This document shows, in pieces, positions 10,041 through 19,682 of a DNA stretch of 64,000 nucleotides. The stretch spans positions 3,224,001 through 3,288,000 of the forward strand of contig NZ_JAJEJP010000001.1 in assembly GCF_021390495.1 (NCBI RefSeq). The letters are read 5' to 3'. Origin of the DNA: Paraburkholderia sp. ZP32-5. Its GTDB lineage: Bacteria > Pseudomonadota > Gammaproteobacteria > Burkholderiales > Burkholderiaceae. Made by a program: the position numbers and the translations under genes. A model generated the notes under the pieces. The model ran no database searches. It was given only the letters and a program-made list of their open reading frames with translations, and was not told where the DNA came from. Every line of letters begins with the position of its first letter. The first letter of the stretch is position 1.

Positions 10041-10331
10041 TCAGATGTCGTCGTCCCGGATCGACGACGGGTGACGACATAGAGGCGTCACCGAAATCTT
10101 CATGTAGGGGAACAGAGGCAGGCCGGACAGAATGTCGTGCAGTTCGGCATTGCTCTCGACGTCGAAGATGCTGTAGTTCGCGTACTCGCCAACCAATCGC
10201 CAGATATGACGCCACTTGCCGCTACGCTGGAGTTCCTGCGAATAAGCCTTTTCGCGGGTCTTGATTTCGTTCGCCACGTCGGCCGGCATGTCGACCGGCA
10301 GGTGCACGTCCATTCGTACATGGAAAAGCAT
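10041..10331 (-). CDS. catC: Muconolactone delta-isomerase
   Basis: The 96-aa length is exactly that of CatC. It begins MLFHVRMDVHLP and contains REKAYSQELQRSGKWRHIWR, typical of the decameric ferredoxin-like isomerase that converts muconolactone to beta-ketoadipate enol-lactone. It lies between catB (48 bp upstream) and catA (74 bp downstream) on the same strand, so gene order follows catB, catC, catA in one transcript. Confidence 0.97.
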   Translation of the reverse strand: MLFHVRMDVHLPVDMPADVANEIKTREKAYSQELQRSGKWRHIWRLVGEYANYSIFDVESNAELHDILSGLPLFPYMKISVTPLCRHPSSIRDDDI

Positions 10332-10379
10332 CGTTGAATCCTCTTGATCGGTGTCCGTTCGTGTCGGGTTTGTGTCCGT

Positions 10380-11543
10380 TTACTGGGTGACTTTCATCAG
10401 CCCATCTCGAGTGAAGCGCTTGACCTTCGCTTCGTCCAGTTCGATGCCGAGACCGGGGCCGTTCGGCACGGTCAGCTCGAAGTCGCTGTAGTCGAGCGGC
10501 TTCGTCAGAATTTCTTCGGTGATCAGCAGCGGGCCGAACAGCTCGGTGCCCCATTGCAGGTTCGCGAAGCTCGCGAACAGATGCGCGGAGGCCACCGTGC
10601 TGAACGCGCCCTCCAGCATCGTGCCGCCGTACAGTTCGATACCGGCGGCATCGGCGATCGCCGCGACGCGCTGCGCGGCAAACAGACCGCCGCTTTGTTC
10701 GATCTTGATCGCGAACACATCGGCGCCGCCGTTCCTGGCGATTTCGAATGCGCTTTCCGGGCCTTGCAGCACTTCGTCGGCCATCAACGCGACCGGGAAA
10801 CGGCGCATCAGGCGCGCGAGCGCCGCGGCGGACGCGACCGGCTGCTCGACCAGATCGCAGCCGGCGTCGGCCAGCGCCGGAATCGCCCAAGCCGCTTCGG
10901 TCTCGCTCCATGCCATGTTGACGTCGACGCGCACCGCGGCGCGGTCGCCCACTGCCTTCTTGATTTCGGCGACGTGGCGGATATCGGTCTTCAGTTCCTT
11001 CGCGCCGATCTTCAGCTTGAAGACCTTGTGACGGCGCACTTCGAGCATGTGTTCGGCTTCGGCGATGTCTTTCGTCGTGTCGCCCGATGCGAGCGTCCAC
11101 GCAACCGGCAGACGCTCACGGCGACGGCCGCCGAGCAGTTCGCTGACCGGAACGCCGAGGCGCTTGCCCTGCGCATCGAGCAGCGCGGTTTCGAGCGCGC
11201 TCTTCGAGAAATGATTGACCTTGACCAGCTTGCCGAGGTGCGCCATCAACGCCTGGATGCGGGTGGCGTCCTTGCCGATCATCGCCGGCGCGAGATACGC
11301 GTCGATCGCGAGTTTCATCGCTTCGGGGCTTTCCGGGCCGTAGGCCATGCCGGCGATCGTGGTGCCCTCGCCGATGCCGACGACGCCGTCGCTGCAGTAC
11401 ACCTTGACGAGCATCAAGGTCTGCCCGTACATCGTGGCAACCGACAGCTTGTGAGGACGGATCGTCGGCAAATCGACGAGGCAGGTTTCGATGCGTTCGA
11501 TGGTCGCTAGGGTCATGGCGGATACTGCGAAAGGAGAGTTCAT
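10380..11543 (-). CDS. catB: Muconate cycloisomerase
   Basis: A 387-aa enolase-superfamily enzyme that lactonises cis,cis-muconate to muconolactone. The N-terminal capping domain begins ERIETCLVDLPTIRPHKLS. The barrel carries the KxK catalytic motif in HKVFKLKIGA and metal-binding acids in VRVDVNMAW and later strands. The ATG at 11543 is used; an internal ATG at 11516 (MTLATIER) is the alternative and neither has a clear ribosome binding site. First gene of the cat operon; a LysR-type box lies 60-74 bp upstream. Confidence 0.96.
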   Translation of the reverse strand: MNSPFAVSAMTLATIERIETCLVDLPTIRPHKLSVATMYGQTLMLVKVYCSDGVVGIGEGTTIAGMAYGPESPEAMKLAIDAYLAPAMIGKDATRIQALMAHLGKLVKVNHFSKSALETALLDAQGKRLGVPVSELLGGRRRERLPVAWTLASGDTTKDIAEAEHMLEVRRHKVFKLKIGAKELKTDIRHVAEIKKAVGDRAAVRVDVNMAWSETEAAWAIPALADAGCDLVEQPVASAAALARLMRRFPVALMADEVLQGPESAFEIARNGGADVFAIKIEQSGGLFAAQRVAAIADAAGIELYGGTMLEGAFSTVASAHLFASFANLQWGTELFGPLLITEEILTKPLDYSDFELTVPNGPGLGIELDEAKVKRFTRDGLMKVTQ

Positions 11544-11554
11544 TGGACGTTTTT

Positions 11555-11569
11555 ATACCCTTCGCGTGT
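11555..11569 (-). promoter_or_regulatory. Secondary, imperfect LysR-type box upstream of catB
   Basis: ATAC, seven bases and GTGT form a one-mismatch version of the ATAC-N7-GTAT box. It starts 48 bp closer to catB than the perfect copy and overlaps the likely minus-strand -10 region (TATAAA in reverse). A second, promoter-proximal site is common for CatR, CatM and BenM type control. Confidence 0.4.
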
Positions 11570-11602
11570 TCGGGGCGTCCAATACTTTTCCTATCCGCTT
11601 TC

Positions 11603-11617
11603 ATACCCTCAAGGTAT
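11603..11617 (-). promoter_or_regulatory. LysR-type activator box (CatR/BenM-like) for catBCA
   Basis: ATAC, seven bases and GTAT form a perfect dyad with the T-N11-A core. This is the consensus recognised by CatR, ClcR, CatM and BenM, which respond to cis,cis-muconate. It lies 60 bp from the catB ATG, suitable for a high-affinity activator site. No lysR-family gene is adjacent, so the regulator must act from elsewhere. Confidence 0.7.
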
Positions 11618-11630
11618 CGTATAGCCGAAA

Positions 11631-11659
11631 CCCCCGGATTTTCAGCGTATAACCGGGGG
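11631..11659 (-). terminator. Terminator-like hairpin after the VOC gene
   Basis: CCCCCGG (11631-11637) pairs with CCGGGGG (11653-11659) around a 15-nt loop, followed on the minus strand by TTTCGG. It separates the upstream VOC gene from the catB promoter region. Confidence 0.5.
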
Positions 11660-11716
11660 CTTGCACGTCACACCATGCATGTCGCGCATTGAAAGTTCTT
11701 GAGCCTAGACAAGCTT

Positions 11717-12106
11717 TCAGGCCTCGGGAAGCGCATTGACCATCACGTAGTAGCCGTCCAGATCGCGTAACGAGAATTCCATCGTTTCAGTGTTCGGGTT
11801 CCGATGCGGCTCCTCTTCGAGTCGACCGGCGAGCGTGCGCGCTCTGGCCAGACACGAAGCGAAATCGTCGACGCGGAAAAACAGCAGCAGGCCGTTGCCG
11901 GGCTGGCCGTTAGCGGGGCTCGCCAATGGCGGATGTTCGTGCGCGCCCCACTCGTGAAGACACAGCAGCACCGTGCCGTCGGCATCGACGATCTGCCCGA
12001 AGTCGTCGTGTGCGGGCGCAGTGCGCGGCTGGCCAAACAGCGACTGATACCAGCCGAAGCTCGTTGCCACGTCGGCTACGCCGATGATCGTCCAGATGCG
12101 TTTCAT
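11717..12106 (-). CDS. VOC family protein (glyoxalase/bleomycin-resistance/extradiol-dioxygenase fold)
   Basis: A 129-aa single VOC module with paired beta-alpha-beta-beta-beta units: [21 protein letters not shown] at the start and a [13 protein letters not shown] strand at the end, the typical DPDG-like closing motif. Members are lyases, dioxygenases or binding proteins that use two such modules per active site. It lies upstream of catB in the same direction but is separated by a terminator-like hairpin. The substrate is unknown. Confidence 0.85.
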   Translation of the reverse strand: MKRIWTIIGVADVATSFGWYQSLFGQPRTAPAHDDFGQIVDADGTVLLCLHEWGAHEHPPLASPANGQPGNGLLLFFRVDDFASCLARARTLAGRLEEEPHRNPNTETMEFSLRDLDGYYVMVNALPEA

Positions 12107-12447
12107 CGAGAAATCCTCCTGCTGTCAGGCGCGCGGGAATTCGCGCGCAGGCATTCAGCGAACGATATAGGCAATGTCGCCGCGCAACGCAAGCGCGAGT
12201 GGGGTGAATCCCCGGCGCTACGGCTACAGTTCGCCGCGCGCCACCAGCGCGGCAATACGGTCGGCCGTGCGGCCTCGCGGCGGGTTGCCGGACGTTTCGA
12301 CCGGTGCCGGCGCCGCGACAAGCCATGCTGACGGCTTCGTGATGCGCGCGCCAGTCAGCCGAACGGCCTATGTCGTCCGGCGGAGGCGACTTGGACTCGC
12401 GCGTGGCGTAAAATACGCGCTTTCCCGAAAAAGTCGCCAACGCCAAC
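12107..12447 (+). other. Intergenic region between the VOC gene and ribBA
   Basis: A 341-bp divergent spacer that should hold both promoters. A short GGGGTGAATCCCC hairpin near 12201 recalls one stem of an FMN riboswitch, but the conserved ACCGGCGGT and AGTCCGGATG segments are absent. No further structure could be supported. Confidence 0.4.
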
Positions 12448-13581
12448 ATGACGCTCGCCTCCACCCAAGAGATCATCGCCGAACTGAAAGCCGGGCGGAT
12501 GGTGATCCTCGTCGACGAAGAAGACCGCGAAAACGAGGGCGACCTCGTCATCGCCGCCGAGTTTGTCACCCCGGAAGCGATCAATTTCATGGCTCGCTAC
12601 GGCCGCGGCCTGATCTGCCTGACGCTCACCCAGGAACGCTGCAAGCAGCTGAACCTGCCGCTGATGACCTACCGCAACGGCACGCAATACGGCACCGCGT
12701 TTACGATCAGCATCGAAGCGGCCGAAGGCGTGACCACCGGCATTTCGGCGGCGGACCGCGCCCGCACGGTCGCCGCCGCGGTCGCACCGGACGCGCGCGC
12801 CGAGCACATCGTGCAGCCGGGCCACGTGTTCCCGATCATGGCGCAGCCGGGCGGCGTGCTGGTGCGCGCCGGCCACACCGAGGCCGGCTGCGACTTCACC
12901 GCGCTCGCGGGCCTCACGCCGGCTTCGGTGATCTGCGAAGTGATCAAGGACGACGGCACGATGGCGCGTCTGCCCGACCTGATCGAATTTGCGCGGGAAC
13001 ACGGGCTCAAAATCGGCACGATCGCCGATCTGATCCACTATCGCAGCCGCACCGAATCGATCGTCGAGCGCATCTGCGAACGCACAATGCAGACCGCGCA
13101 CGGCGCGTTCCGCGCGGTCATGTATCTGGACCAGCCGAGCGGGCAGCCGCATCTCGCGCTGGTGCGCGGCACGCCATCGCCGGATCAGGACACGCCGGTG
13201 CGCGTGCATGAGCCGCTGTCGGTACTGGATCTGCTCGAAGTCGGCGAATCCACCCACTCGTGGACACTCGACGCCGCGATGAAAGAGATCGCCGAACGCG
13301 ACCTTGGCGTGGTCGTGCTGCTGAACTGCGGCGACTCGAAGGAACATCTGGTCGACGTCTTCAAGGCGTTCGACTCGAAGGAAAAAGCTAACGCACTCAA
13401 GCGCCGGCCGGTCGACTTCAAGACCTACGGGATCGGCGCGCAGATTCTGCGCGAACTCGGCGTCGGCAAGATGCAGGTGCTGTCGAACCCGCGCAAGCTC
13501 GGCAGCATGTCGGGTTACGGTCTCGAAGTCACGGGCTTTGTGCCGATGCCCGGCGGCACTGCCCAAGCCCCGCAAGGCTGA
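12448..13581 (+). CDS. ribBA: 3,4-dihydroxy-2-butanone-4-phosphate synthase with degenerate GTP cyclohydrolase II domain (RibBA/RibBX type)
   Basis: A 377-aa two-domain riboflavin enzyme. The N-terminal half has the DHBP synthase motif [11 protein letters not shown] near residue 24 and GHTEAGCDF, so it should make the four-carbon unit from ribulose 5-phosphate. The C-terminal half keeps the GCHII end signature [20 protein letters not shown] but lacks the Cys-x2-Gly...Cys-x-Cys zinc site and the catalytic block. GTP cyclohydrolase activity is therefore probably lost, as known for RibBX proteins of other beta-proteobacteria. ribH follows after 77 bp. Confidence 0.94.
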   Translation: MTLASTQEIIAELKAGRMVILVDEEDRENEGDLVIAAEFVTPEAINFMARYGRGLICLTLTQERCKQLNLPLMTYRNGTQYGTAFTISIEAAEGVTTGISAADRARTVAAAVAPDARAEHIVQPGHVFPIMAQPGGVLVRAGHTEAGCDFTALAGLTPASVICEVIKDDGTMARLPDLIEFAREHGLKIGTIADLIHYRSRTESIVERICERTMQTAHGAFRAVMYLDQPSGQPHLALVRGTPSPDQDTPVRVHEPLSVLDLLEVGESTHSWTLDAAMKEIAERDLGVVVLLNCGDSKEHLVDVFKAFDSKEKANALKRRPVDFKTYGIGAQILRELGVGKMQVLSNPRKLGSMSGYGLEVTGFVPMPGGTAQAPQG

Positions 13582-13658
13582 TCCGGTCACCGCGCGCATC
13601 ACGCCCGCTACTTGCGCTCACTTATTGCGCCCACTTAAACACTACGGAATCGACAGAC

Positions 13659-14171
13659 ATGGAAATCGGACAATACCAACCGAACCTCGACGGCGACGGT
13701 CTGCGCATCGGCATCGTCCAGGCACGCTTTAACGAACCGGTCTGCAACGGCCTCGCGGACGCCTGCATCGAAGAACTCGAACGCCTCGGCGTGACCGGCG
13801 AAGACGTGCTGCTCGTCACGGTCCCCGGCGCGCTGGAAATCCCGCTGGCACTGCAAAAGCTCGCGGAAAGCGCGCAATTCGACGCGCTGATCGCGCTCGG
13901 CGCGGTGATTCGCGGCGAGACCTATCACTTCGAACTGGTCTCGAACGAAAGCGGCGCGGGCATCACGCGCATCGGCCTCGACTTCGGCATCCCCGTCGCG
14001 AACGCGGTGCTGACCACCGAGAACGACGAGCAGGCTGTTGCGCGCATGACCGAGAAGGGTCGCGACGCCGCGCGCGTGGCTGTCGAAATGGCGAACCTCG
14101 CGGTTGCGCTCGAACAGCTCGGCGGCGATGACGACGACGAGGAAGAAGACGAAGACGAGGAAGAGGCATGA
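13659..14171 (+). CDS. ribH: 6,7-dimethyl-8-ribityllumazine synthase
   Basis: A 170-aa lumazine synthase that condenses the RibB product with the pyrimidine intermediate to form the riboflavin precursor. Motifs are [33 protein letters not shown] and GVLTT-like [10 protein letters not shown]. The last 17 residues are almost all Asp and Glu, an unusual acidic tail written in GAC/GAG/GAA codons. Its stop overlaps the nusB start (ATGA), giving translational coupling. Confidence 0.97.
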   Translation: MEIGQYQPNLDGDGLRIGIVQARFNEPVCNGLADACIEELERLGVTGEDVLLVTVPGALEIPLALQKLAESAQFDALIALGAVIRGETYHFELVSNESGAGITRIGLDFGIPVANAVLTTENDEQAVARMTEKGRDAARVAVEMANLAVALEQLGGDDDDEEEDEDEEEA

Positions 14172-14602
14172 AGAGCGCACGCCGACGCTCCCGCGAGCTG
14201 GCCACGCAGGGGCTTTACCAGTGGCTGCTGTCGGGTTCGCCCGCGGGTGAGATCGACGCGCAACTGCGCGGCGCGCAAGGTTACGACAAGGCCGATCACG
14301 AGCATCTGGAAGCAATCCTGCACGGCGTGATGCGCGATTCGGAGGCGCTGTCCGCCGATATCGCGCCGTGTCTCGATCGTCCGATCGACCAGTTGTCGCC
14401 GGTCGAGCGCGCGGTGCTGCTGGTCGCCGCGTTCGAACTGAAGAATCACGTCGATATCCCGTACCGCGTGGTTATCAACGAAGCGGTCGAACTCACGAAG
14501 ACGTTCGGCGGCTCGGACGGCTACAAGTACGTGAACGGCGTACTCGACAAGCTCTCGGCGCAGCTGCGCGCGGCCGAGACGCAAGCGGCCCGCAAGGGCT
14601 GA
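14168..14602 (+). CDS. nusB: Transcription antitermination factor NusB
   Basis: A 144-aa all-helical protein beginning [20 protein letters not shown]. It contains [16 protein letters not shown] and the [19 protein letters not shown] segment diagnostic of NusB, which binds boxA RNA with S10 (NusE) during rRNA antitermination. It is coupled to ribH by a 4-nt overlap, the common proteobacterial rib-nusB order. Confidence 0.97.
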   Translation: MKSARRRSRELATQGLYQWLLSGSPAGEIDAQLRGAQGYDKADHEHLEAILHGVMRDSEALSADIAPCLDRPIDQLSPVERAVLLVAAFELKNHVDIPYRVVINEAVELTKTFGGSDGYKYVNGVLDKLSAQLRAAETQAARKG

Positions 14603-14795
14603 GCGCGGCGCGTACCGTCGCGCGGGCAGCGCGGCGGCGATGCGCCGCTGCACCGTCGAACCGCATCGGCCGAATCGCATCGGCCGGCCCGCAACGACGC
14701 CGCGCAAAGCGTGTGACCGTGCACGCACATCGGCGCTTTGCCCGACGCGCGGAACGACGTACCGCTTGTGCTTCTGATGAACTGGATCTGACTGT

Positions 14796-15992
14796 ATGAA
14801 CTCCGTGACCGAACCGCTCGCGCGGCTTGCCGCCCGCGTCGACGCCATCCAGCCTTTCTACGTGATGGAACTGGCCAAGGAGGCCGCGCTCCTCGAGCGC
14901 GAAGGGCGTGACATCATCCATATGGGCATCGGCGAGCCCGATTTCACGGCGCCCGAGCCGGTCATCGAGGCCGCCGCGAACGCGTTGCGCCGCGGCGTCA
15001 CGCAATACACGAATGCGCTCGGCATCCACGCATTGCGCGACGCGATTTCCGCGCATTACGCGTCGTTCTACGGTATCAACGTCGACCCGGCGCGGATCAT
15101 CGTCACCGCCGGCGCGTCCGCCGCGCTGCTGCTCGCGTGCGCGGCGCTCGTCGATCGCGACGACGAAGTGCTGGTGCCCGATCCGTGCTACCCCTGCAAC
15201 CGCCACTTTGTGATCGCCGCCGAAGGCAAGCCGGTGATGGTGCCGAGCGGCCCGGCCGAGCGTTTCCAGCTGACTGCCGCCGACGTCGAACGCCTGTGGG
15301 GCGAACACACGCGTGGCGTGCTGCTCGCGTCGCCGTCGAATCCGACCGGCACGTCGATCGAACCGGCCGAACTCGAGCGCATCGTGAAGGCCGTCAGGGC
15401 GCGCGGCGGCTTTACGATCGTCGACGAGATCTATCAGGGTCTGAGCTACGACGCGAAGCCCGTGTCGGCGCTGTCGTACGGCGACGATGTGATCACCGTC
15501 AATAGTTTCTCGAAGTACTTCAACATGACCGGCTGGCGGCTCGGCTGGCTCGTCGTGCCGCCCGCGATGGTCGGCGCGTTCGAAAAACTCGCGCAGAATC
15601 TGTTCATCTGCGCGTCGGCGCTTGCGCAGCACGCGGCGCTCGCCTGCTTCGAGCCGCAGACGATCGCGATTTACGACGCGCGGCGCCTCGAATTCAAGCG
15701 CCGGCGCGACTTCATTGCGCCAGCGCTCGAGTCGCTGGGCTTCAGCGTGCCCGTGATGCCGGACGGCGCGTTCTACGTGTATGCCGACTGCCGCGGCGTC
15801 GCGCATCCGGCGGCCGGTGACAGCGCCGCGCTCACGAAGGCGATGCTGCACGATGCCGGCGTCGTGCTTGTGCCCGGGATGGACTTTGGCACGCACGCGC
15901 CGAAGGACTACATCCGGCTGTCGTATGCAACCGCGTATCCGAAGCTCGAGGAAGCTGTCGAGCGGCTGGCGAAGCTATTCGGACGGCATTAA
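14796..15992 (+). CDS. PLP-dependent aminotransferase (class I/II, aspartate-aminotransferase fold type I)
   Basis: A 398-aa enzyme. It shows GEPDFTAPEPVIEAA at the N-terminus, the SPSNPTGT substrate loop, DEIYQGLSYD for the PLP pyridine Asp, and NSFSKYFNMTGWRLGW with the Schiff-base Lys; an Arg near the C-terminus (YIRLSYA) should bind the substrate carboxylate. This is the aspartate/alanine aminotransferase family. Specificity cannot be set from sequence. It follows nusB after 193 bp and is probably a separate transcript. Confidence 0.92.
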   Translation: MNSVTEPLARLAARVDAIQPFYVMELAKEAALLEREGRDIIHMGIGEPDFTAPEPVIEAAANALRRGVTQYTNALGIHALRDAISAHYASFYGINVDPARIIVTAGASAALLLACAALVDRDDEVLVPDPCYPCNRHFVIAAEGKPVMVPSGPAERFQLTAADVERLWGEHTRGVLLASPSNPTGTSIEPAELERIVKAVRARGGFTIVDEIYQGLSYDAKPVSALSYGDDVITVNSFSKYFNMTGWRLGWLVVPPAMVGAFEKLAQNLFICASALAQHAALACFEPQTIAIYDARRLEFKRRRDFIAPALESLGFSVPVMPDGAFYVYADCRGVAHPAAGDSAALTKAMLHDAGVVLVPGMDFGTHAPKDYIRLSYATAYPKLEEAVERLAKLFGRH

Positions 15993-16120
15993 GCGAGGAC
16001 GGAGGTACGTGAGGCGGCGAGGCGCCTGGTGATTTATTGCCATTGACGCGTTTTCGCCTCTGCGGTCAGCGACGCAAGCCGCACGACGCTCCGCTTCCTG
16101 CCGCCGACCGGCCAAACGCA

Positions 16121-16148
16121 AAAAAGGACACCCTCGGGTGTCCTTTTT
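16121..16148. terminator. Bidirectional intrinsic terminator
   Basis: A 13-bp perfect stem (16121-16133 with 16136-16148) has A5 on the left and T5 on the right, so it can stop transcription from both sides. It lies between the convergent aminotransferase and lytic transglycosylase genes. Confidence 0.9.
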
Positions 16149-16184
16149 ACGTGCACATCACTGCGGAACTCAGAACCGCGTGAT

Positions 16185-17396
16185 TCAGGCCCCCAACTCC
16201 GAAGCCGACGCCACATGGCGCGTCGCGCTGGTGCTCGCATCATCCTGCTCCGACGGCTGCGTATGCGCCGCCGGCGTCGCGGCCGGGCTCGCCGCATGGC
16301 CGGTCTGCAGCGTCACCTGAACGCGCTTGCCGTTACCGCCATTGCCGCCGTTGCTGGCAGCGGCAGCCGCAGCCGGATTCGCCGACGCGGTCAGAACCGG
16401 CGCCTGCGGTGCGTTGATCGGCACCTTACGGCCACGTGCGACGTCGCGCAGACGGCCGCGCTCGGCCATCACCTTGGCGCCGTAGCCGCCGTCGTCCGAC
16501 GTGCTCGAACCGACGTACAGGCGCAAGCCGCCCGGCAACGAACCACCACGCGCGATGCAATCCTTCAGCACGAGTGCGCCGACCTTGATGTTCGCGAGCG
16601 GTTCGAGCGCCGCGCTCTGGCCGCCGAAGTACTGGAACTTGTCCGAATGGACCTTCGACATCACCTGCATCAGTCCCTGCGCGCCGACGCCGCTCTCGGC
16701 GTACGGATTGAAGCCCGACTCGATCGCCATCACGGAAAGCAGCAGCAGCGGATCGAGACCGACTTCGCGGCCGGTGTCGAACGCAGCCTTGACGAGCTCG
16801 CTGACAGGTTCCTGAGCGACCCGATAGCGGCGAGCCAGGTACGAGGCAACCAGATCCTGCTCGCGGCTCGACACGAGGACGCGATCATCGCGCGCATCGG
16901 CGGACACGCGCTGCGAAGGAATCAGGCGCGCGAGCGCGCTCACGCTTTGCATCGTGCGCGGATCGAGGCCGTTCAGCGTTGCGACGCCCATGTTGCCGGC
17001 GGAGCCGCTGCCGTCGAAAGCGCCATCGAAGCTGGTGTTGCTTACAGTGAGGACGGGGCTGCCGTCGTTCGCGCTGTCGGCGCTGTTCGGCGAATTGGCC
17101 GAAAGCGACTCGTCGGACGACGCGCCGGAGGTGCCAGCCGGGCCGATGGCCGGCAGCGGATTACCTTGCAGCAGACGGGCCGGGCCCGCTTGCACGGCGG
17201 CGGAAATGACCGGCATCAGCCGCGCGGCGAGCGCGCCGCGCCATGTCGGCATCATCCACAGTGCGAGCGCCAGCACCACGGCGATCCCGCCGACGATGCT
17301 GAACAGGTGATGACTCAGTCGCGTCCCGCGACGTAGCGCGCCGCGCACAACCTGCGCAATACGCTCATCGGGACGCCACGATAACCAGGCGTTCAT
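16185..17396 (-). CDS. Lytic transglycosylase (SLT domain), membrane-anchored
   Basis: A 403-aa protein with one TM helix near residues 30-48 (LFSIVGGIAVVLALALWMM) and a periplasmic remainder. The SLT fold has the catalytic Glu in LLLSVMAIESGFNPYAESG, followed by GAQGLMQVMSKVH, the goose-type lysozyme signature. It cleaves peptidoglycan glycan strands with formation of 1,6-anhydro-MurNAc. The flanking regions rich in Ala, Ser and Asn look disordered. It is single, transcribed leftward into a strong terminator. Confidence 0.92.
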   Translation of the reverse strand: MNAWLSWRPDERIAQVVRGALRRGTRLSHHLFSIVGGIAVVLALALWMMPTWRGALAARLMPVISAAVQAGPARLLQGNPLPAIGPAGTSGASSDESLSANSPNSADSANDGSPVLTVSNTSFDGAFDGSGSAGNMGVATLNGLDPRTMQSVSALARLIPSQRVSADARDDRVLVSSREQDLVASYLARRYRVAQEPVSELVKAAFDTGREVGLDPLLLLSVMAIESGFNPYAESGVGAQGLMQVMSKVHSDKFQYFGGQSAALEPLANIKVGALVLKDCIARGGSLPGGLRLYVGSSTSDDGGYGAKVMAERGRLRDVARGRKVPINAPQAPVLTASANPAAAAAASNGGNGGNGKRVQVTLQTGHAASPAATPAAHTQPSEQDDASTSATRHVASASELGA

Positions 17397-18053
17397 TCAG
17401 ATCTCCCATCTTGCATGATCCGCGAACCCCACCCGAGTGATCAGGCGGTACAGAGTGTTCGCAGAGTCAAGACGCCGCGTGTGCTGTCTGGTCGGGCAGC
17501 AGCGACGTCGGGAAAACGGCAAATACCGTTGGGGAGCCATCTCGAAACCAGCCGTACATGCTCCAGGCATGCGGGGCTCGGGCTCCCACGCGAAAAACCA
17601 GCGTTTGTGGACGCTGGCGAGGACTTCAATAGGCCGTTCCGTACCCAGCTTGGGAGCGGAAACGGTGACGCGGTGCGTCTTAGGACCGGGGGCGGCGGTA
17701 AAAAGGTTAGCGCCCTTCAACCAATGTGGACGGATTCTATGCACGGTTTTATAGATCGTCAACACTATAGAAATCACAATTTATAACTATTTGTAATTAT
17801 GAACACTGTTCAGTCGCCCGAGAACCGCGCGCGATGCGCGTTTTGAGCAATCTGGCCCTCGACGTTTCGGCTAGACCATCCGGCTAATCTACGTGCGCTA
17901 GCCAACGCAGGTAAAATCGACAATCGTTTTTTGCGCGGGCAGGCACAGGCCGCTCTTTTTGTAACCGATTGTTTTGCCCTGCCCGTTGTTCGTCCCGATG
18001 CCCGGACGACTTTCAGTCCTTACCTGCCGCCATGCGGCTGCGAACCATCACAG
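17397..18053. other. Divergent intergenic region between the lytic transglycosylase and ubiD
   Basis: A 657-bp spacer. The part at about 17735-17805 is markedly AT-rich against its surroundings and probably holds promoters. A 126-codon minus-strand frame covers 17397-17777 but has a basic, compositionally odd product that matches no family, so it is not called as a gene. No RNA gene was recognised. Confidence 0.5.
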
Positions 18054-19631
18054 ATGAAATACAAAGACCTGCGCGATTTCGTCGGCCGCCTCGAAACGAT
18101 CGGTGAGTTGCGCCGCATCCCGCAAAAGGTGTCGCCGAATCTCGAAATGACCGAACTATGCGACCGCGTGTTGCGCGCGGGCGGCCCGGCCTTGCTGTTC
18201 GAGAACACCGAGGACTACGTGTTTCCGGTACTCGGCAACCTGTTCGGCACGCCGCGCCGTGTCGCGCTCGGCATGGGAATCGACTCGGAGGCTGGCGCTG
18301 GCGACCACGCGGCACTCGAGTCGCTGCGCGACGTCGGCCGTCTGCTCTCCGCGCTCAAGGAGCCCGAGCCGCCGAAGGGACTCAAGGACGCCGGCAAGCT
18401 GCTCTCGCTCGCCAAGGCGGTGTGGGACATGGCTCCGAAGACGGTCAGCGCGCCGCCCTGCCAGGAAATCGTCTGGGATCCGGCCGACGTCGATCTCACG
18501 CGGCTGCCGATCCAGACCTGCTGGCCCGGCGACGCCGGCCCGCTGATCACCTGGGGCCTGACCGTCACGAAAGGCCCGAACAAAAGCCGGCAAAACCTCG
18601 GCATTTACCGCCAGCAATTGATCGGCCGCAACAAGCTGATCATGCGCTGGCTTGCGCATCGCGGCGGCGCGCTCGATTTTCGCGAGTTCGCGCTGCGCAA
18701 TCCGGGCCAACCGTATCCGGTGGCCGTGGTGCTCGGCGCGGACCCGGCCACGGTCCTCGGCGCGGTTACGCCGGTGCCCGACACGCTGTCTGAATACCAG
18801 TTTGCCGGACTGCTGCGCGGCGGGCGCACCGAACTCGCGAAGTGCCTGACGCCGGGTGTCGACGCGCTGCAGGTGCCCGCGCGCGCCGAGATCGTGCTCG
18901 AAGGCTTTATCTACCCGGAGGACGGCGAGCCGGACCCGGCTCCCGCGGGCGCGCCGCCGCGCCCGTCGAAGGGTGCGACGGCAGGTTACGAACACGCGCT
19001 CGAAGGCCCGTACGGCGACCACACTGGCTACTACAACGAACAGGAATGGTTTCCGGTCTTCACGGTCGAGCGCATCACGATGCGGCGCGACGCCATCTAC
19101 CACTCCACGTACACCGGCAAGCCGCCCGATGAACCCGCCGTGCTCGGCGTCGCGTTGAACGAAGTGTTCGTGCCGTTGCTGCAGAAGCAGTTCGCCGAGA
19201 TCACCGACTTCTATCTGCCGCCCGAGGGCTGCAGCTACCGCATGGCGATCGTCCAGATGAAGAAGAGCTACCCCGGCCACGCGAAACGCGTGATGTTCGG
19301 CGTGTGGAGCTTCCTGCGTCAGTTCATGTATACGAAGTTCATCGTGATCGTCGACGAGGACGTCAATATCCGCGACTGGAAGGAAGTGATCTGGGCGATC
19401 ACGACCCGCGTCGACCCGACGCGCGACACGGTGCTCGTCGATCGCACGCCGATCGACTATCTCGATTTCGCGTCGCCGGTGGCCGGGCTCGGTTCGAAGA
19501 TGGGGCTGGACGCGACCAACAAGTGGCCCGGCGAAACCGACCGTGAGTGGGGCCGCCCGATCGCGATGGACGATGCGGTGAAGAAGCGCATCGACGGCTT
19601 GTGGGACGAACTGGACCTCGGTAAGCGCTGA
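18054..19631 (+). CDS. ubiD: 4-hydroxy-3-polyprenylbenzoate decarboxylase UbiD
   Basis: A 525-aa prenylated-FMN-dependent decarboxylase of ubiquinone biosynthesis. It begins [21 protein letters not shown] and contains [38 protein letters not shown] and [20 protein letters not shown], all typical UbiD blocks. Length fits the family. The open frame extends upstream to 17931, but the family start is the ATG at 18054. It acts with the flavin prenyltransferase UbiX, which is not in the window. Confidence 0.96.
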   Translation: MKYKDLRDFVGRLETIGELRRIPQKVSPNLEMTELCDRVLRAGGPALLFENTEDYVFPVLGNLFGTPRRVALGMGIDSEAGAGDHAALESLRDVGRLLSALKEPEPPKGLKDAGKLLSLAKAVWDMAPKTVSAPPCQEIVWDPADVDLTRLPIQTCWPGDAGPLITWGLTVTKGPNKSRQNLGIYRQQLIGRNKLIMRWLAHRGGALDFREFALRNPGQPYPVAVVLGADPATVLGAVTPVPDTLSEYQFAGLLRGGRTELAKCLTPGVDALQVPARAEIVLEGFIYPEDGEPDPAPAGAPPRPSKGATAGYEHALEGPYGDHTGYYNEQEWFPVFTVERITMRRDAIYHSTYTGKPPDEPAVLGVALNEVFVPLLQKQFAEITDFYLPPEGCSYRMAIVQMKKSYPGHAKRVMFGVWSFLRQFMYTKFIVIVDEDVNIRDWKEVIWAITTRVDPTRDTVLVDRTPIDYLDFASPVAGLGSKMGLDATNKWPGETDREWGRPIAMDDAVKKRIDGLWDELDLGKR

Positions 19632-19682
19632 GCCGCGCCTGTCACAACAACGAACCACGGAATAGATGGAGCGGCTGCCCGG

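Noticed and set aside
12150..12447. Possible FMN riboswitch before ribBA
   Set aside because: Only a GGGGTGAATCCCC stem is present; the conserved core segments of the RFN element are missing.
17397..17777. 126-codon minus-strand frame upstream of the lytic transglycosylase
   Set aside because: Basic, compositionally odd, no ribosome binding site or family likeness; overlaps an AT-rich promoter-like stretch.
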